From positions 1-59,942 of the forward strand of contig NZ_WUEY01000030.1 of the NCBI RefSeq assembly GCF_010668395.1: a stretch of DNA of 59,942 bases, given 5' to 3'. The notes under the pieces are model-generated. The model made no database searches. It was not told the DNA's origin and was given only the letters and a program-made list of their open reading frames with translations. This DNA comes from Martinezella lusitana. Lineage in GTDB: Bacteria; Pseudomonadota; Alphaproteobacteria; Rhizobiales; Rhizobiaceae. A program made the position numbers and the translations under genes. This document shows positions 1 to 8,811 of the stretch, in pieces (within the stretch, counting starts at the first letter, position 1; every line of letters begins with the position of its first letter).

Positions 1-50
1 GCCTCGCATAAATCTTCTCTGATCGAATAACGGCTCGGCCGTGTTACAAT

Positions 51-71
51 AGGCCGCTCAAAGCGGCCTTT
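51..71 (+). terminator. GC-rich hairpin, possible terminator of a gene left of the window
   Basis: A 7-bp stem (AGGCCGC / GCGGCCT) closes a 5-nt loop and is followed by a short T-rich stretch. This fits an intrinsic terminator for a plus-strand gene that would end before the window, but no such gene end is visible, so it could also be one more member of the hairpin cluster just downstream. Confidence 0.35.
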
Positions 72-135
72 GTCGCTTCCGAAAGCAAGCAGTTCTTCCC
101 TTGTCCACCTGAAATAACAGGCCAAGGGAAAACAC

Positions 136-252
136 GATAAGCCGCAACGCGGCTTACGCTGGTAACGCGACAAATCGCATGGCGATTTGCTCGGGCGCGA
201 TAAGCCGCAACGCGGCTTACGCTGGACGATAAACCCTTCGGGTTTACGTTGG
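136..252. repeat. cluster of short palindromic repeats before tRNA-fMet
   Basis: Three units share the flanks GATAA...TTACG(C/T)TGG around a small hairpin: 136-162 and 199-225 are identical over 27 bases (stem AAGCCGC/GCGGCTT), and 226-252 keeps the flanks but carries a different stem, AAACCC/GGGTTT. A fourth hairpin (AAATCGC/GCGATTT) lies at 171-187 between the first two. Conserved flanks with changing but self-complementary arms indicate structure-preserving variation, as in REP-like or small palindromic elements of rhizobial intergenic DNA. They end four bases before the tRNA and may act in RNA processing or transcription stop. Confidence 0.7.
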
Positions 253-255
253 TAA

Positions 256-332
<77 letters not shown>

Positions 333-560
333 AATACACTCACCACAATCCACCCAACACTCTCCAATAGAACCGGCACGGGCACTCGCGCCAAAGACTA
401 AAGCCTCGCTGGCAAGGAGAGCTCCCCGCTCTAAACCTCACAAACACCCAAACGCCCCAACGACCAAAGCCTACCAACTAAACAAACCGCCAAACCCACA
501 GACAAAGTCAAAGCCAGACACCAAAGACGTACCGACAATAATTCGACAAGCCAATGCCTT

Positions 561-755
561 TTAGTTGAGGCGGGCAATCGCGTCGTCGAGGTTGTCGATT
601 GCCAATTGTTCGTGGGCGATCATGCGGTCGATGTCGATATCCCCGGTAGGCTCCTTCGCAGTTGCAGTCCGCATTTTCAGCTCCAGCAACTCGTTGCGAT
701 GGGCGAGCTTCTCTTCTCTAATTCTGATGAGCTTCAAGCGAAAATCATCATTCAT
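561..755 (-). CDS. small hypothetical protein, charged and helical (64 aa)
   Basis: The frame begins at an ATG preceded on the minus strand by a strong ribosome site (GGAGGG, about 7 nt upstream); an in-frame start 14 codons further up lacks one. The product is rich in Glu, Lys, Arg and Leu, with no Cys and no membrane segment, and looks like two helices separated by a Thr/Pro/Gly stretch near residues 30-40. The second half (MIAHEQLAIDNLDDAIARL) has heptad-like hydrophobic spacing, so a short coiled coil is possible. I do not recognise a family. It stands alone between the tRNA and another small minus-strand gene. Confidence 0.55.
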   Translation of the reverse strand: MNDDFRLKLIRIREEKLAHRNELLELKMRTATAKEPTGDIDIDRMIAHEQLAIDNLDDAIARLN

Positions 756-1244
756 CTCAGATCCCTCCGTTTGAGGCCAGCTATCTGACGTTCTCAAGCT
801 GGCTCGTTTGCCCCATCGAAATTACTCGTGTCCTTGCCGCGATAGGTGGTTGGCTCGCCGGCCGCCTCATTGCATTGGGCGGGAGCTTCGAGCCACGCTG
901 CCAATCCGGCCGGCACTGCGACATTCCATGCGCCAAGCGCCTCCACCCATGACAGGGGGTATCGCAGCGCGCTCGCCAGATTGATCGGCGTTCAGCGGAT
1001 GTGCAAGAGGTATTCGGAAAATCGGTCTCTGGTCAGCTATCCGGCAATTTCGGATGCTGCTTTCACGGTGCCTGAGGACGCTTTAAAGTCAGGCAGACTA
1101 CAATCCAGCCGCTCCCGATAATGGGTAGAGATGGTGAACAATCCTAACTGAAGAGGGTATAAACGGAAAACCGTCCCATCTTTCGGAGCCGTTTCAGCTA
1201 AAGAAGGCTTGGAGCAAAGCTTATGATGATAACCATCGGTGGCG
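756..1244. other. 489-bp stretch without a convincing gene
   Basis: A 91-codon plus-strand frame at 846-1121 exists, but its product is low in structure and has no ribosome site, so I do not call it. I see no tRNA, strong hairpin or regulatory palindrome here. Confidence 0.5.
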
Positions 1245-1544
1245 TTATTTCGGCTCCGTATTCTCTTTATCCAATGCGGGGACGAAATCCGGTATTATGT
1301 CCGTAGCCTGCCGGCTCGCTCTCAAATCGTTTTCGTCAAAAGCGTATCGGCGCAGGAGGGCAAAAAGAGCCTCATTCATTCGAGCGCCGTCTAAAAGATC
1401 GGGACTGTCGCAAATGACGTTGATGGTTCGCTGAACGACGCGATCTATAGCCGCATCCGAATCGACAAATTTACTGGCCCACTGGCGAAGAAGGGCGCGA
1501 AGTTGAGGATCTTGCGGCAGGTCCGAGCGGCGTGGAAGGGGCAT
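1245..1544 (-). CDS. small hypothetical protein (99 aa)
   Basis: The start was set at the ATG at 1542-1544 because AGGAGG lies about 8 nt upstream; an open frame continues 32 codons further up but has no ribosome site. The product is acidic and mostly helical, with the sequence LRALLRQWASKFVDSD near residue 15 and MNEALFALLRRYAFDEN near residue 60. This vaguely recalls the first helices of sigma-region-2 or PhyR-like proteins, but it is too short for either and I do not assign it. It has no signal peptide or membrane segment. Confidence 0.5.
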   Translation of the reverse strand: MPLPRRSDLPQDPQLRALLRQWASKFVDSDAAIDRVVQRTINVICDSPDLLDGARMNEALFALLRRYAFDENDLRASRQATDIIPDFVPALDKENTEPK

Positions 1545-1921
1545 GTTCACTCCTCCTATCCTTGCAGGCGGGAGCTCATACAGGCCCTCGGTCGCCACCG
1601 CGCATAGGATGGAGTAGCGGCGACGGATTGATCGTATCAATTGGCGGGCAAGAGTCCAGCGCGAATTGAGCAGTCCAAGGGACGCGCCAGCACGCCTGTG
1701 ACATCGCCGCTTGCACTTGTTTCGTAGCGCAACTGCTCCAGGGTCGCGCGTCCGTAGAAACGGGCGAGCTTCTCTTTGTCGATATAGCGTAGCACGGCGA
1801 TTTCACCTTCAAGTCCGGCTGCGCGATGCGGCGACAAGGCCCGATCGGCGGTCACTTGAACAGTCAACGAGTTGAGGGGCGCAACTCAATGGCTGTTTCC
1901 AGCCGGTCAATCATGGCGGTC
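1545..1921. other. 377-bp stretch, at most a weak minus-strand frame
   Basis: A 76-codon minus-strand frame (1637-1867) would need a TTG start with no ribosome site. Its product is not recognisable, so it is left uncalled. It may be the decayed end of an older gene. Confidence 0.4.
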
Positions 1922-2944
1922 TTACAGGTTTTCCTTGAGAAGGATTTCGATCCTTATCCGCTCCTGCTCAGCCAGAGGTTCCCGCGCGTCCGCGCGAGCC
2001 CGCATGATGCGGATCGCGCTCCGCACGGCATGGCCAGGATCCTGCGCGATAACAGCGTCGATACGGTTGTCGCGCAGCGCCTCCTCGCTGAAAGGCGTGC
2101 GCTCGTGAACCACCACCGCGAGTTTTTCAAGATCGGTGTTCGCGGCGATTGCCATAAGGGGAACGCGCGCTTCGGAACTTAGAACGTAAACGGCGGTGAC
2201 ACCGCTGTTGTTTTCGAGCACCCGGGCAATGACCTGATTTGCCCGTCGCTCGTCCGCATGCGTCTCCACCGAAGGGAGAGACTTAAGGAAATGAAATTGT
2301 TCATTTATTATCGTATCAAAGCCGTGCCGGCGCTGTATGCTGTCCAGTGATTGCATCGTGTCCGCAACAACCATCACCTTGCCCGGCATTCCGCTGGCAA
2401 ACGTGCCGATCAACTTTCCGGCTGTTGCGCCGGCCGCGAAGTTGTCGACACCGACGAAATCGGCGGCGGTGAGTTTCTCCTGGCCAGACAGAAATTTTAC
2501 GACCTTGATGCCTCTTTCGAGAAGCCGTGCCAAAGCATCGCGTACTTGAGGCGACTCCGGCGCCATCAGCGCCACGCCGTCGACCTCGTCTTCGCCTATT
2601 CCGGCAAGGTATTTCGCGACGCCGTGGGCATCCTCCGTCTGGATTTGAGCATAGTCGATATCCGTCAGGTCAGCCTTCAGGGCCGTCCTCAAATCCTCCA
2701 CGCGCCGTAACAGTTCCCGAAGATACAGGTCCCCAGACTTGGGCAGGATGAACCTGAACCGATAGCTCTTGTTGCGCGCCAGGCTGACAGCCGCCGGGTT
2801 GCGAATAAAGCCAATGCGTTCAATGGCTTCGTGGACGCTTCGAACGGCCTTCTTGCTCACGTTCGGGCGCTCGTTCAATACCCGATCGACAGTGGCGAGA
2901 CTGACGCCGGCGGCTTCTGCAAGATCTTTTGCTGTAGGCCGCAT
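1922..2944 (-). CDS. LacI-family transcriptional regulator
   Basis: A 340-residue regulator, full length for the family. Residues 3-50 form the LacI helix-turn-helix and hinge helix (TAKDLAEAAGVS, then ATVDRVLNERPNVS); the rest is the periplasmic-binding-protein-like effector domain. The ATG at 2942-2944 was chosen because GGGAG lies 5 nt upstream; an upstream TTG in frame is less likely. The gene is divergent from the sugar or polyol ABC operon that begins at 3205, and two copies of a palindrome with a central CG, typical of LacI-family operators, lie between them. I infer a repressor of that operon and perhaps of itself, released by an imported sugar or polyol or its phosphate. Confidence 0.93.
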   Translation of the reverse strand: MRPTAKDLAEAAGVSLATVDRVLNERPNVSKKAVRSVHEAIERIGFIRNPAAVSLARNKSYRFRFILPKSGDLYLRELLRRVEDLRTALKADLTDIDYAQIQTEDAHGVAKYLAGIGEDEVDGVALMAPESPQVRDALARLLERGIKVVKFLSGQEKLTAADFVGVDNFAAGATAGKLIGTFASGMPGKVMVVADTMQSLDSIQRRHGFDTIINEQFHFLKSLPSVETHADERRANQVIARVLENNSGVTAVYVLSSEARVPLMAIAANTDLEKLAVVVHERTPFSEEALRDNRIDAVIAQDPGHAVRSAIRIMRARADAREPLAEQERIRIEILLKENL

Positions 2945-3008
2945 GAGGGCTCCCAATCACGATTTGAATAGCTGACCTTTCTCCTAAAAATGGAAAAAAC
3001 GCAAGAAT

Positions 3009-3054
3009 TGATGTGCGCACCTCAAAAAAAGCTTGCATTGAGGTGCGCACCTCA
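3009..3054. promoter_or_regulatory. twin LacI-type operator
   Basis: A perfect 16-bp palindrome TGAGGTGCGCACCTCA lies at 3039-3054 and a one-mismatch copy TGATGTGCGCACCTCA at 3009-3024. Their centres are 30 bp apart, close to three helical turns, so two dimers could bind on the same face. The central CG is what LacI-family proteins usually bind. They sit in the gap between the LacI gene and the importer it presumably controls. Confidence 0.8.
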
Positions 3055-3061
3055 GTTATCT
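3033..3061 (+). promoter_or_regulatory. probable sigma-70 promoter of the importer operon
   Basis: TTGCAT (3033-3038) and TTATCT (3056-3061) are 17 bp apart. The spacer is almost exactly the perfect operator at 3039-3054, so bound repressor would block RNA polymerase directly. Only partial matches to consensus, so this is an inference supported by the operator position. Confidence 0.5.
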
Positions 3062-3204
3062 CTTTGCCACGGTCGCCTGAGTGCCAGACCTGAAAGAAAG
3101 TCGAGGAACCGGGCCTGAGATGCGTTTTGCAGCGCCTCTCGCCGTGGCGCTTTGATTTGCCCCTCTCGATGGAGGTCGAGAGGTTTAACGGGAGGATACC
3201 GATT

Positions 3205-4539
3205 ATGAAGTCTCTTTTGATGAGCTCGGCACTTGCTGCCGGGATATATATTGCCGTGTCCGGAGCCATGGCTTCACATGCGCAGGCCGCCGACCTCACG
3301 CTGTGCTGGGCGGCATGGGATCCAGCGAATGCGCTCGTGGAGCTTAGCAAGGATTTCGAGAGCAAGACCGGCAACAAGATGCACTACGAGTTCGTTCCAT
3401 GGCCGAATTTCGCGGACCGCATGCTGAACGAGCTGAACTCCAGCGGCAAGCTTTGCGACCTGATGATCGGCGACAGCCAGTGGATCGGCGGCGCGGCGGA
3501 AAACGGACAATACATCAAGCTCAATGATTTCTTCGACAAGCAAGGAATCAAGATGGACGATTTCATCCCCGCGACCGTTGTCGGATATGCCGAGTGGCCG
3601 AAGAACACGCCGAACTACTGGGCAATGCCGGCATTCGCAGACGTCGTCGGATGGACCTATCGCAAGGACTGGTTTTCGCGCCCTGAACTGCAGGCCGAAT
3701 TCAAGAAGAAGTACAACCGCGATCTCGCCGTTCCGAAGACCTGGGATGAGCTGACGGATATCGCGCAGTTCTTCCAGGGCCGCGTGATCGACGGCAAGAA
3801 GATCTACGGGGCTGCCATTTACACGGAGCGCGGCTCCGAAGGCATCACCATGGGCGCCATGAATGCGCTCTACAGCTACGGCTTCCAGTATCAGAATCCG
3901 AAGAAGCCCTACGATCTCGAAGGCTTCGTAAATTCGGCCGGAGCGGTCGCGGGTCTCGAAGAATACAAGAAACTCTACGATTGCTGCACGCCGCCCGGTC
4001 ATTCCGACGCCTACATGACCGAAGACGTTGATGCCTACAAGTCCGGCCAGGTCGCCCTGCAGATGAACTTCACCTTCACTTGGCCGGGCATCAATGCTGA
4101 CGCGAATGTCGGCGGCGACAAGACCGGCTACTTCCTGAACCCTGCCGGCCCCAATGGCGCGCAGTTCGCTCAGCTGGGGGGGCAGGGTATTTCCGTGGTG
4201 GCGGCTTCCGACAAGCAGGCAGAGGCGCTTGCCTACATAAAATGGTTCGGGCAGCCCGAAATCCAGCAGAAATGGTGGAAGCTCGGAGGCTACTCGGCCT
4301 TGAAGGCGGTCGTTGACGACCCGAGCTTCCCCACCAGCCAGCCCTATGCCAAGCCGTTCCTGGATTCCATGGCGATTGTCGAGGATTTCTGGGCCGAGCC
4401 GTCCTACGCGTCCCTCTTGCAGGCATCGCAGAAGCGTTTCCATGACTATGTGGTTGCAAACCAGGGCAGCGCAAAAGACGCGCTCGACGGGCTTGTGAAG
4501 GATTGGAAGGCCGTCTTCGAGGACGATGGCAAATACTGA
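3205..4539 (+). CDS. ABC importer solute-binding protein, carbohydrate type (family 1)
   Basis: The likely start is the ATG at 3205, with GGGAGGA 6-7 nt upstream; it gives a 444-residue precursor with a signal peptide (MKSLLMSSALAAG..., cleavage after ...HAQA at about residue 29). The mature protein has the two-lobe layout of family 1 extracellular binding proteins (maltose/glycerol-3-phosphate type), with a WAMPAF and GWTYRKDWF region typical of sugar binders. It captures the substrate in the periplasm for the two permeases downstream. First gene of a seven-gene operon ending in a DHA-type kinase; this suggests glycerol, dihydroxyacetone or a four-carbon polyol/ketose as substrate, but the sequence alone does not settle it. 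Confidence 0.9.
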   Translation: MKSLLMSSALAAGIYIAVSGAMASHAQAADLTLCWAAWDPANALVELSKDFESKTGNKMHYEFVPWPNFADRMLNELNSSGKLCDLMIGDSQWIGGAAENGQYIKLNDFFDKQGIKMDDFIPATVVGYAEWPKNTPNYWAMPAFADVVGWTYRKDWFSRPELQAEFKKKYNRDLAVPKTWDELTDIAQFFQGRVIDGKKIYGAAIYTERGSEGITMGAMNALYSYGFQYQNPKKPYDLEGFVNSAGAVAGLEEYKKLYDCCTPPGHSDAYMTEDVDAYKSGQVALQMNFTFTWPGINADANVGGDKTGYFLNPAGPNGAQFAQLGGQGISVVAASDKQAEALAYIKWFGQPEIQQKWWKLGGYSALKAVVDDPSFPTSQPYAKPFLDSMAIVEDFWAEPSYASLLQASQKRFHDYVVANQGSAKDALDGLVKDWKAVFEDDGKY

Positions 4540-4640
4540 CGCCGACATCGGCTAGATCTTGGCCGTGAGCGTCGCGCAGGGCCGGCCATGTGGATCGAGC
4601 CGGCCCTGCCCATTATCATCTTCATGCCAAGGAGACGGAC

Positions 4641-5588
4641 ATGCTCCACTCACCGATCGATCGGATCGCCAGTGCGACTCCGCCTGCAATCGCGGCGCGC
4701 GTCAGAGGTCTGTCTGATCGCGCCATAGCCTGGCTCTTCGTCGCGCCGTCGATCGTCTTGCTGCTCGCCATCAACATCTTTCCACTGATCTGGACGGTTC
4801 GGCTCAGCTTCACCAATTTCCGGGTAAACCGGCCCAATGAACCGATACAGTTTGTGGGCTTCAGGAACTACATCAACATCCTGACGGACAGCGATATCTG
4901 GCAGAGCATGCAGGCGACCGCCCATTTTCTGATCTGGACCATCGTCCTGCAGGTGCTGATCGGCTTCTCGCTGGCCTACCTCATCAACAAGAAGTTCCGC
5001 GGCAACGACCTCTGGACGACGATCATCGTGCTTCCGATGATGCTCAGTCCCGCCGTCGTCGGCAACTTCTGGACCTTTCTCTACCAGCCCCAAATCGGTC
5101 TCTTCAATTATGTGGTCGGCTTCCTGATCGGGAGCGATCCCTCCAGCTTCTCGATGATTGCGAGCACGTCGCTGGCGCCCTGGGCGATCGTCATCGTGGA
5201 CACATGGATGTGGACGCCTTTCGTGATGCTGATTTGCCTTGCGGGCCTGCGCTCCATTCCAAACAGCATCTACGAGGCTGCCGAATGCGACCGGGCGAGC
5301 AAGTGGCGCCAATTCTGGACCATCACCATCCCGATGGTGCTGCCGTTCCTGATGCTGGCTGTCCTTTTCCGCGGCATCGAGAATTTCAAGATGTTCGACC
5401 TCGTCGTCCAGCTGACCGGCGGCGGCCCGGGATCGATCACCGAACTGACGTCCATCAACCTGAAGCGTGCCGCTTTCGAGCAATGGCGCACCGGCTACGC
5501 ATCCGCCTATGCCGTCATTCTTTTCGTCACCGTGTTCGGCCTCGCGTCGATCTACGTCAAAGCCCTGAACAAGGTCAAACAACGATGA
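4641..5588 (+). CDS. ABC importer permease 1 (MalF/UgpA type)
   Basis: A 315-residue inner-membrane permease. Start ATG 4641 has AAGGAG about 8 nt upstream. Six predicted membrane helices begin at about residue 28 (AIAWLFVAPSIVLLLAINIF). The cytoplasmic EAA loop that docks on the ATPase reads YEAAECDRASKWRQFWTI followed by a Pro-containing helix, a good match to the family. It lies 101 bp after the binding-protein gene and overlaps the next permease by ATGA, so translation of the two is coupled. It forms one half of the channel. Confidence 0.93.
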   Translation: MLHSPIDRIASATPPAIAARVRGLSDRAIAWLFVAPSIVLLLAINIFPLIWTVRLSFTNFRVNRPNEPIQFVGFRNYINILTDSDIWQSMQATAHFLIWTIVLQVLIGFSLAYLINKKFRGNDLWTTIIVLPMMLSPAVVGNFWTFLYQPQIGLFNYVVGFLIGSDPSSFSMIASTSLAPWAIVIVDTWMWTPFVMLICLAGLRSIPNSIYEAAECDRASKWRQFWTITIPMVLPFLMLAVLFRGIENFKMFDLVVQLTGGGPGSITELTSINLKRAAFEQWRTGYASAYAVILFVTVFGLASIYVKALNKVKQR

Positions 5589-6526
5589 GCAGCTATTCCG
5601 TAACCGAGCCGTCGGGACGTCAGAAGTGGTTTGCCGGTACTCTGGTCGTTCTCTATTCGGTCATCACACTTCTCCCCCTGTTCTGGATCATTGCGACCGG
5701 ATTTAAATCGCCGGCCGATGCAATTGCCTATCCACCGAAACTAGTCTTCCAGCCGACGGTTGAGGGATATGTCAATCTTTTCACCACCCGTACCCGCGTG
5801 CCCGCGGACCAGCTGAAGGCGCTCGGCGAGCCGACGACCTGGTACGACAAGCTGGTTCGCAAGGACGGCGTCATTATTACCGGCGCGTCGCGCTTTGCCG
5901 AACGGTTCTACAATTCCGTTATCATCGGCTTCGGCTCGACAGTGCTGTGCATCGTGCTCGGCACGGCGGCGGCCTACGCCTTCTCCCGCTTCAAGGTGCC
6001 GTTGAAGGACGACCTGCTATTTTTCATTCTATCGACCCGCATGATGCCGCCGATCGCGGTCGCGATCCCGATCTTCCTGATGTTCCGATCGCTTGGTCTC
6101 AGCGACACGCATGCCGGCATGATCCTGCTCTATACGGCGGTCAACCTGTCTCTTTCCGTGTGGCTGCTCAAGGGTTTCATCGACGAAATCCCGATCGAAT
6201 ACGAGGAGGCCGCCCTCATCGACGGCTACACGCGCTTCCAGGCCTTCTACAAGGTCGTCTTGCCTCAAGCCGTCACCGGCATCGCGTCAACGGCGATCTT
6301 CTGCCTGATCTTCGCCTGGAATGAATACGCGTTTGCGGTGCTGCTTACCTCCGGCAATGCACAAACGGCGCCGCCCTTCATACCGACAATCATCGGCGTC
6401 AGCGGCCAGGACTGGCCGGCGGTCGCGGCCGGTGCAACCATCTTCCTGGTCCCGGTCATGGTTTTCACGATCCTGCTCCGTAAACATCTCTTGCGTGGCA
6501 TAACCTTCGGAGCGGTCCGCAAATGA
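5585..6526 (+). CDS. ABC importer permease 2 (MalG/UgpE type)
   Basis: A 313-residue partner of the preceding permease, starting inside its stop codon (ATGA). It has an N-terminal helix at about residues 15-38, a long periplasmic insert (about residues 60-105, containing a TWYDKLVRKDG stretch) and five further helices. The EAA loop reads YEEAALIDGYTRFQAFYKV. The insert between the first two helices is longer than in MalG and is seen in polyol/glycerol-type rhizobial importers. It overlaps the next small gene by ATGA. Confidence 0.93.
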   Translation: MSSYSVTEPSGRQKWFAGTLVVLYSVITLLPLFWIIATGFKSPADAIAYPPKLVFQPTVEGYVNLFTTRTRVPADQLKALGEPTTWYDKLVRKDGVIITGASRFAERFYNSVIIGFGSTVLCIVLGTAAAYAFSRFKVPLKDDLLFFILSTRMMPPIAVAIPIFLMFRSLGLSDTHAGMILLYTAVNLSLSVWLLKGFIDEIPIEYEEAALIDGYTRFQAFYKVVLPQAVTGIASTAIFCLIFAWNEYAFAVLLTSGNAQTAPPFIPTIIGVSGQDWPAVAAGATIFLVPVMVFTILLRKHLLRGITFGAVRK

Positions 6527-6711
6527 CGACGTTTCTCAATCGCCTGTTACGCCTGCGGCGCGACGCATGGGAGATGCTGGCGTCGGTCCTGATTGCGCTC
6601 GGTGTGGTCATGCTGATGCAGCCCCTGTCGCTATCGCTTTACTCGTACTCTTTCCTCGTGACGCTGGTTGGAACCGTGATGTTCATCATCGTCAGCCATT
6701 TTCCGGAGTGA
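6523..6711 (+). CDS. 62-aa membrane protein of the importer operon
   Basis: The frame starts in the stop codon of the second permease and ends 3 bp before the first ATPase gene, so it is translationally coupled and is surely part of the operon. The product has a basic N-terminus (FLNRLLRLRRDAW) and two hydrophobic helices at about residues 18-36 and 42-58. The rhizobial glycerol importer operon (glpSTPQUV) is known to hold a small membrane gene of this kind (glpU), which gives a possible parallel; its role is unknown. It could stabilise the permease pair or tune one of the two ATPases. Confidence 0.75.
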   Translation: MTTFLNRLLRLRRDAWEMLASVLIALGVVMLMQPLSLSLYSYSFLVTLVGTVMFIIVSHFPE

Positions 6712-6714
6712 ACC

Positions 6715-7812
6715 ATGGCACAGATCAGAATTGAGAATGTGCGCAAGGATTTCGGGGAGTTCAACGCGGTAAAGTCTTCCACTTTCACGGTCGAGGATGG
6801 TGAGTTCTTTATGCTTCTCGGTCCGTCCGGGTGCGGGAAGACGACCACCCTGCGGATGATGGCCGGCCTCGAACTTCCAACCAGCGGGAAAATCTACATC
6901 GGCGGTGAAGAGGTGGGGATGAAGCGGGCGAGCGAGCGCGACATCGCCTTCGTCTTCCAGATGTTCGCTCTCTATCCGCATATGAATGTGCGCAGGAATA
7001 TTTCCTATCCCCTGGTGAGCCAGGGCATGAGAAAGGCGGAGGTCGCAGCGCGTGTCGCGGAGGTTGCAAAGATCCTGAGGATCGAAACCATCCTCGACAA
7101 GCCGGTCGGCGGCCTCTCCGGTGGCGACCGGCAACGCGTCGCGCTTGGACGCGCCATCGTTCGCAACCCGAAAGCCTTCTTCATGGATGAGCCGCTGGGC
7201 GCCCTCGACGCCGAGTTCAGGGAACATATGGCGGAAGAATTGCGGGCTCTGCACGATCGCATGGGTGCCACCACGGTCTATGTAACCCATGACCAGCTGG
7301 AGGCCATGCAGATGGGCGACAAGATCGTGGTGATGAACCACGGGGTCGTCGAACAATTCGGCAAGCCGCAGCAGATCTACGACTGGCCGGCGACGAAGTT
7401 CGTCGCGAAATTCATCGGCTCGCCACCGATGAATTTCCTGGAGTTCGAAGGCTCGGTCAAAGCCGGCAGCGACCATGTCAACCTCTCCGGGCATATGGTA
7501 AAGGTGCCGATGTCTCGTGACGACGGGCTCGGCAAGCTGGCGCTGGGTATCAGGCCCGAGCATATCCGCTTCAAGGACAGCTCTGCTTACAGAGGCCGGG
7601 TTATCGCCGTCGAATATCTCGGCACGACGCAGATCGTCACGATCGAGACCGCGCATGGTGAGATCAAGGCCCGTACCCCTTCAAACCAATCCGCACATGT
7701 CGGAGAATTGATCGGCCTGAATTTCGATTCCAGAAACCTGACGATCTTTGACTCTGCGACCGGAAACGCGCTTGTTTCCGAGGCTAACGAGGAGGTGTTG
7801 AACCGTGGCTGA
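6715..7812 (+). CDS. ABC importer ATPase 1 (MalK/UgpC type, with TOBE domain)
   Basis: A 365-residue ATPase. Walker A is GPSGCGKTT at residues 36-44; the signature reads LSGGDRQRV, with Asp in place of the usual Gln; Walker B is FFMDEP and the switch His is in VTHDQLEAM. The last about 120 residues form the TOBE-type regulatory domain of MalK-like proteins. GGAG lies upstream of the ATG. It is followed, with an 8-bp overlap, by a second and clearly different ATPase; the pair probably works as a heterodimer, as in the glycerol importer GlpS/GlpT of rhizobia. Confidence 0.93.
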   Translation: MAQIRIENVRKDFGEFNAVKSSTFTVEDGEFFMLLGPSGCGKTTTLRMMAGLELPTSGKIYIGGEEVGMKRASERDIAFVFQMFALYPHMNVRRNISYPLVSQGMRKAEVAARVAEVAKILRIETILDKPVGGLSGGDRQRVALGRAIVRNPKAFFMDEPLGALDAEFREHMAEELRALHDRMGATTVYVTHDQLEAMQMGDKIVVMNHGVVEQFGKPQQIYDWPATKFVAKFIGSPPMNFLEFEGSVKAGSDHVNLSGHMVKVPMSRDDGLGKLALGIRPEHIRFKDSSAYRGRVIAVEYLGTTQIVTIETAHGEIKARTPSNQSAHVGELIGLNFDSRNLTIFDSATGNALVSEANEEVLNRG

Positions 7813-8800
7813 GGTCATACTGAAAAACATCACAAAATCCTTCGCCGGCCACATGGCACTCGACGGGGTTTCGATGATCGTGCCCGACGGGGCGTTCGTC
7901 GTCCTCCTGGGTCCGACAGGCGCTGGCAAGACGACGACCTTGCGGATGGTGTCGGGGCTCGATCATCCCGATGCCGGGGAGGTGATGATTGGCGGCCGGT
8001 CCATGCGCGGGCTGACGCCTGCGCAGCGCAACGTTGCAATGGTGTTCCAGCAATATTCGCTCTATCCGCATCTGTCGGTACGCCAGAACCTGGAATTTCC
8101 CCTGAGGTCGCCGTTGCTGAAGACACCGCAGCGCATGATCGACGAGAAGGTCAATGCGATTGCGGAAATCCTCCAGATCTCTCACAAGCTCGAGAACAAG
8201 GCGACGGCGCTTTCGGGCGGCGAGATGCAGCGCGTGTCGATCGGACGCGCGCTGGTAAGAAATCCGCAGATCTATCTGATGGATGAACCGCTGAGCTCAC
8301 TTGATGCGAAGCTTCGCGCGGATCTGCGCGTCGAACTCAAAAGCATTCAGACCAGATCCGGCGCGACGCTGCTTTATGTCACCCATGACCAGGTCGAGGC
8401 GATGACGATGGCAACGCATGTCGGCGTTCTTCACGAAGGCAAGCTTGTCCAGTTCGGCCCACCGCGCGAAATCTACGAACAACCGGTCAGTATCTATGCA
8501 GCCACGCGCCTCGGGCAGCCACGCATCAATGTCGTTCCCGCCGAGCTTTTCCCGGGCGCGCCGGCCAAGGCCAGGTCGATAGGCCTGCGCCCGGAACATA
8601 TCGATCAAGGTGATGGACAGGAGGCCACGGTTACGCGAGTGGAGCATCTGGGCGACCAGACGCGCCTGCATCTTTCGTTCAAGGAACACACTCTAATCAC
8701 CGTCACCGACGCCCATACCGGGCTGAAGGGTGGCGATGCCATTAAAATCCAGCCAAACAAGCCGCTCTACTTCGACGCGGACGGCATGCGCTTAGTTTAA
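7805..8800 (+). CDS. ABC importer ATPase 2 (MalK/UgpC type)
   Basis: A 331-residue ATPase that starts at GTG 7805, inside the end of the previous gene, with GGAGG just upstream. Walker A GPTGAGKTT (residues 36-44), signature LSGGEMQRV, Walker B IYLMDEP, switch His in VTHDQVEAM, and a shorter C-terminal TOBE domain than ATPase 1. Both ATPases keep all catalytic motifs, so both sites of a heterodimer could be active. It is separated from the kinase gene by 11 bp that include GGGAGG. Confidence 0.93.
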   Translation: MAEVILKNITKSFAGHMALDGVSMIVPDGAFVVLLGPTGAGKTTTLRMVSGLDHPDAGEVMIGGRSMRGLTPAQRNVAMVFQQYSLYPHLSVRQNLEFPLRSPLLKTPQRMIDEKVNAIAEILQISHKLENKATALSGGEMQRVSIGRALVRNPQIYLMDEPLSSLDAKLRADLRVELKSIQTRSGATLLYVTHDQVEAMTMATHVGVLHEGKLVQFGPPREIYEQPVSIYAATRLGQPRINVVPAELFPGAPAKARSIGLRPEHIDQGDGQEATVTRVEHLGDQTRLHLSFKEHTLITVTDAHTGLKGGDAIKIQPNKPLYFDADGMRLV

Positions 8801-8811
8801 GGGAGGCGAGA

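Noticed and set aside
846..1121. 91-codon plus-strand frame
   Set aside because: No ribosome site and no recognisable product.
1637..1867. 76-codon minus-strand frame
   Set aside because: Needs a TTG start without ribosome site; product unknown. Possible decayed gene at best.
3274..4548. 424-codon minus-strand open frame opposite the binding-protein gene
   Set aside because: It is an antisense shadow in GC-rich coding DNA; the plus strand carries a clear signal peptide and family motifs.
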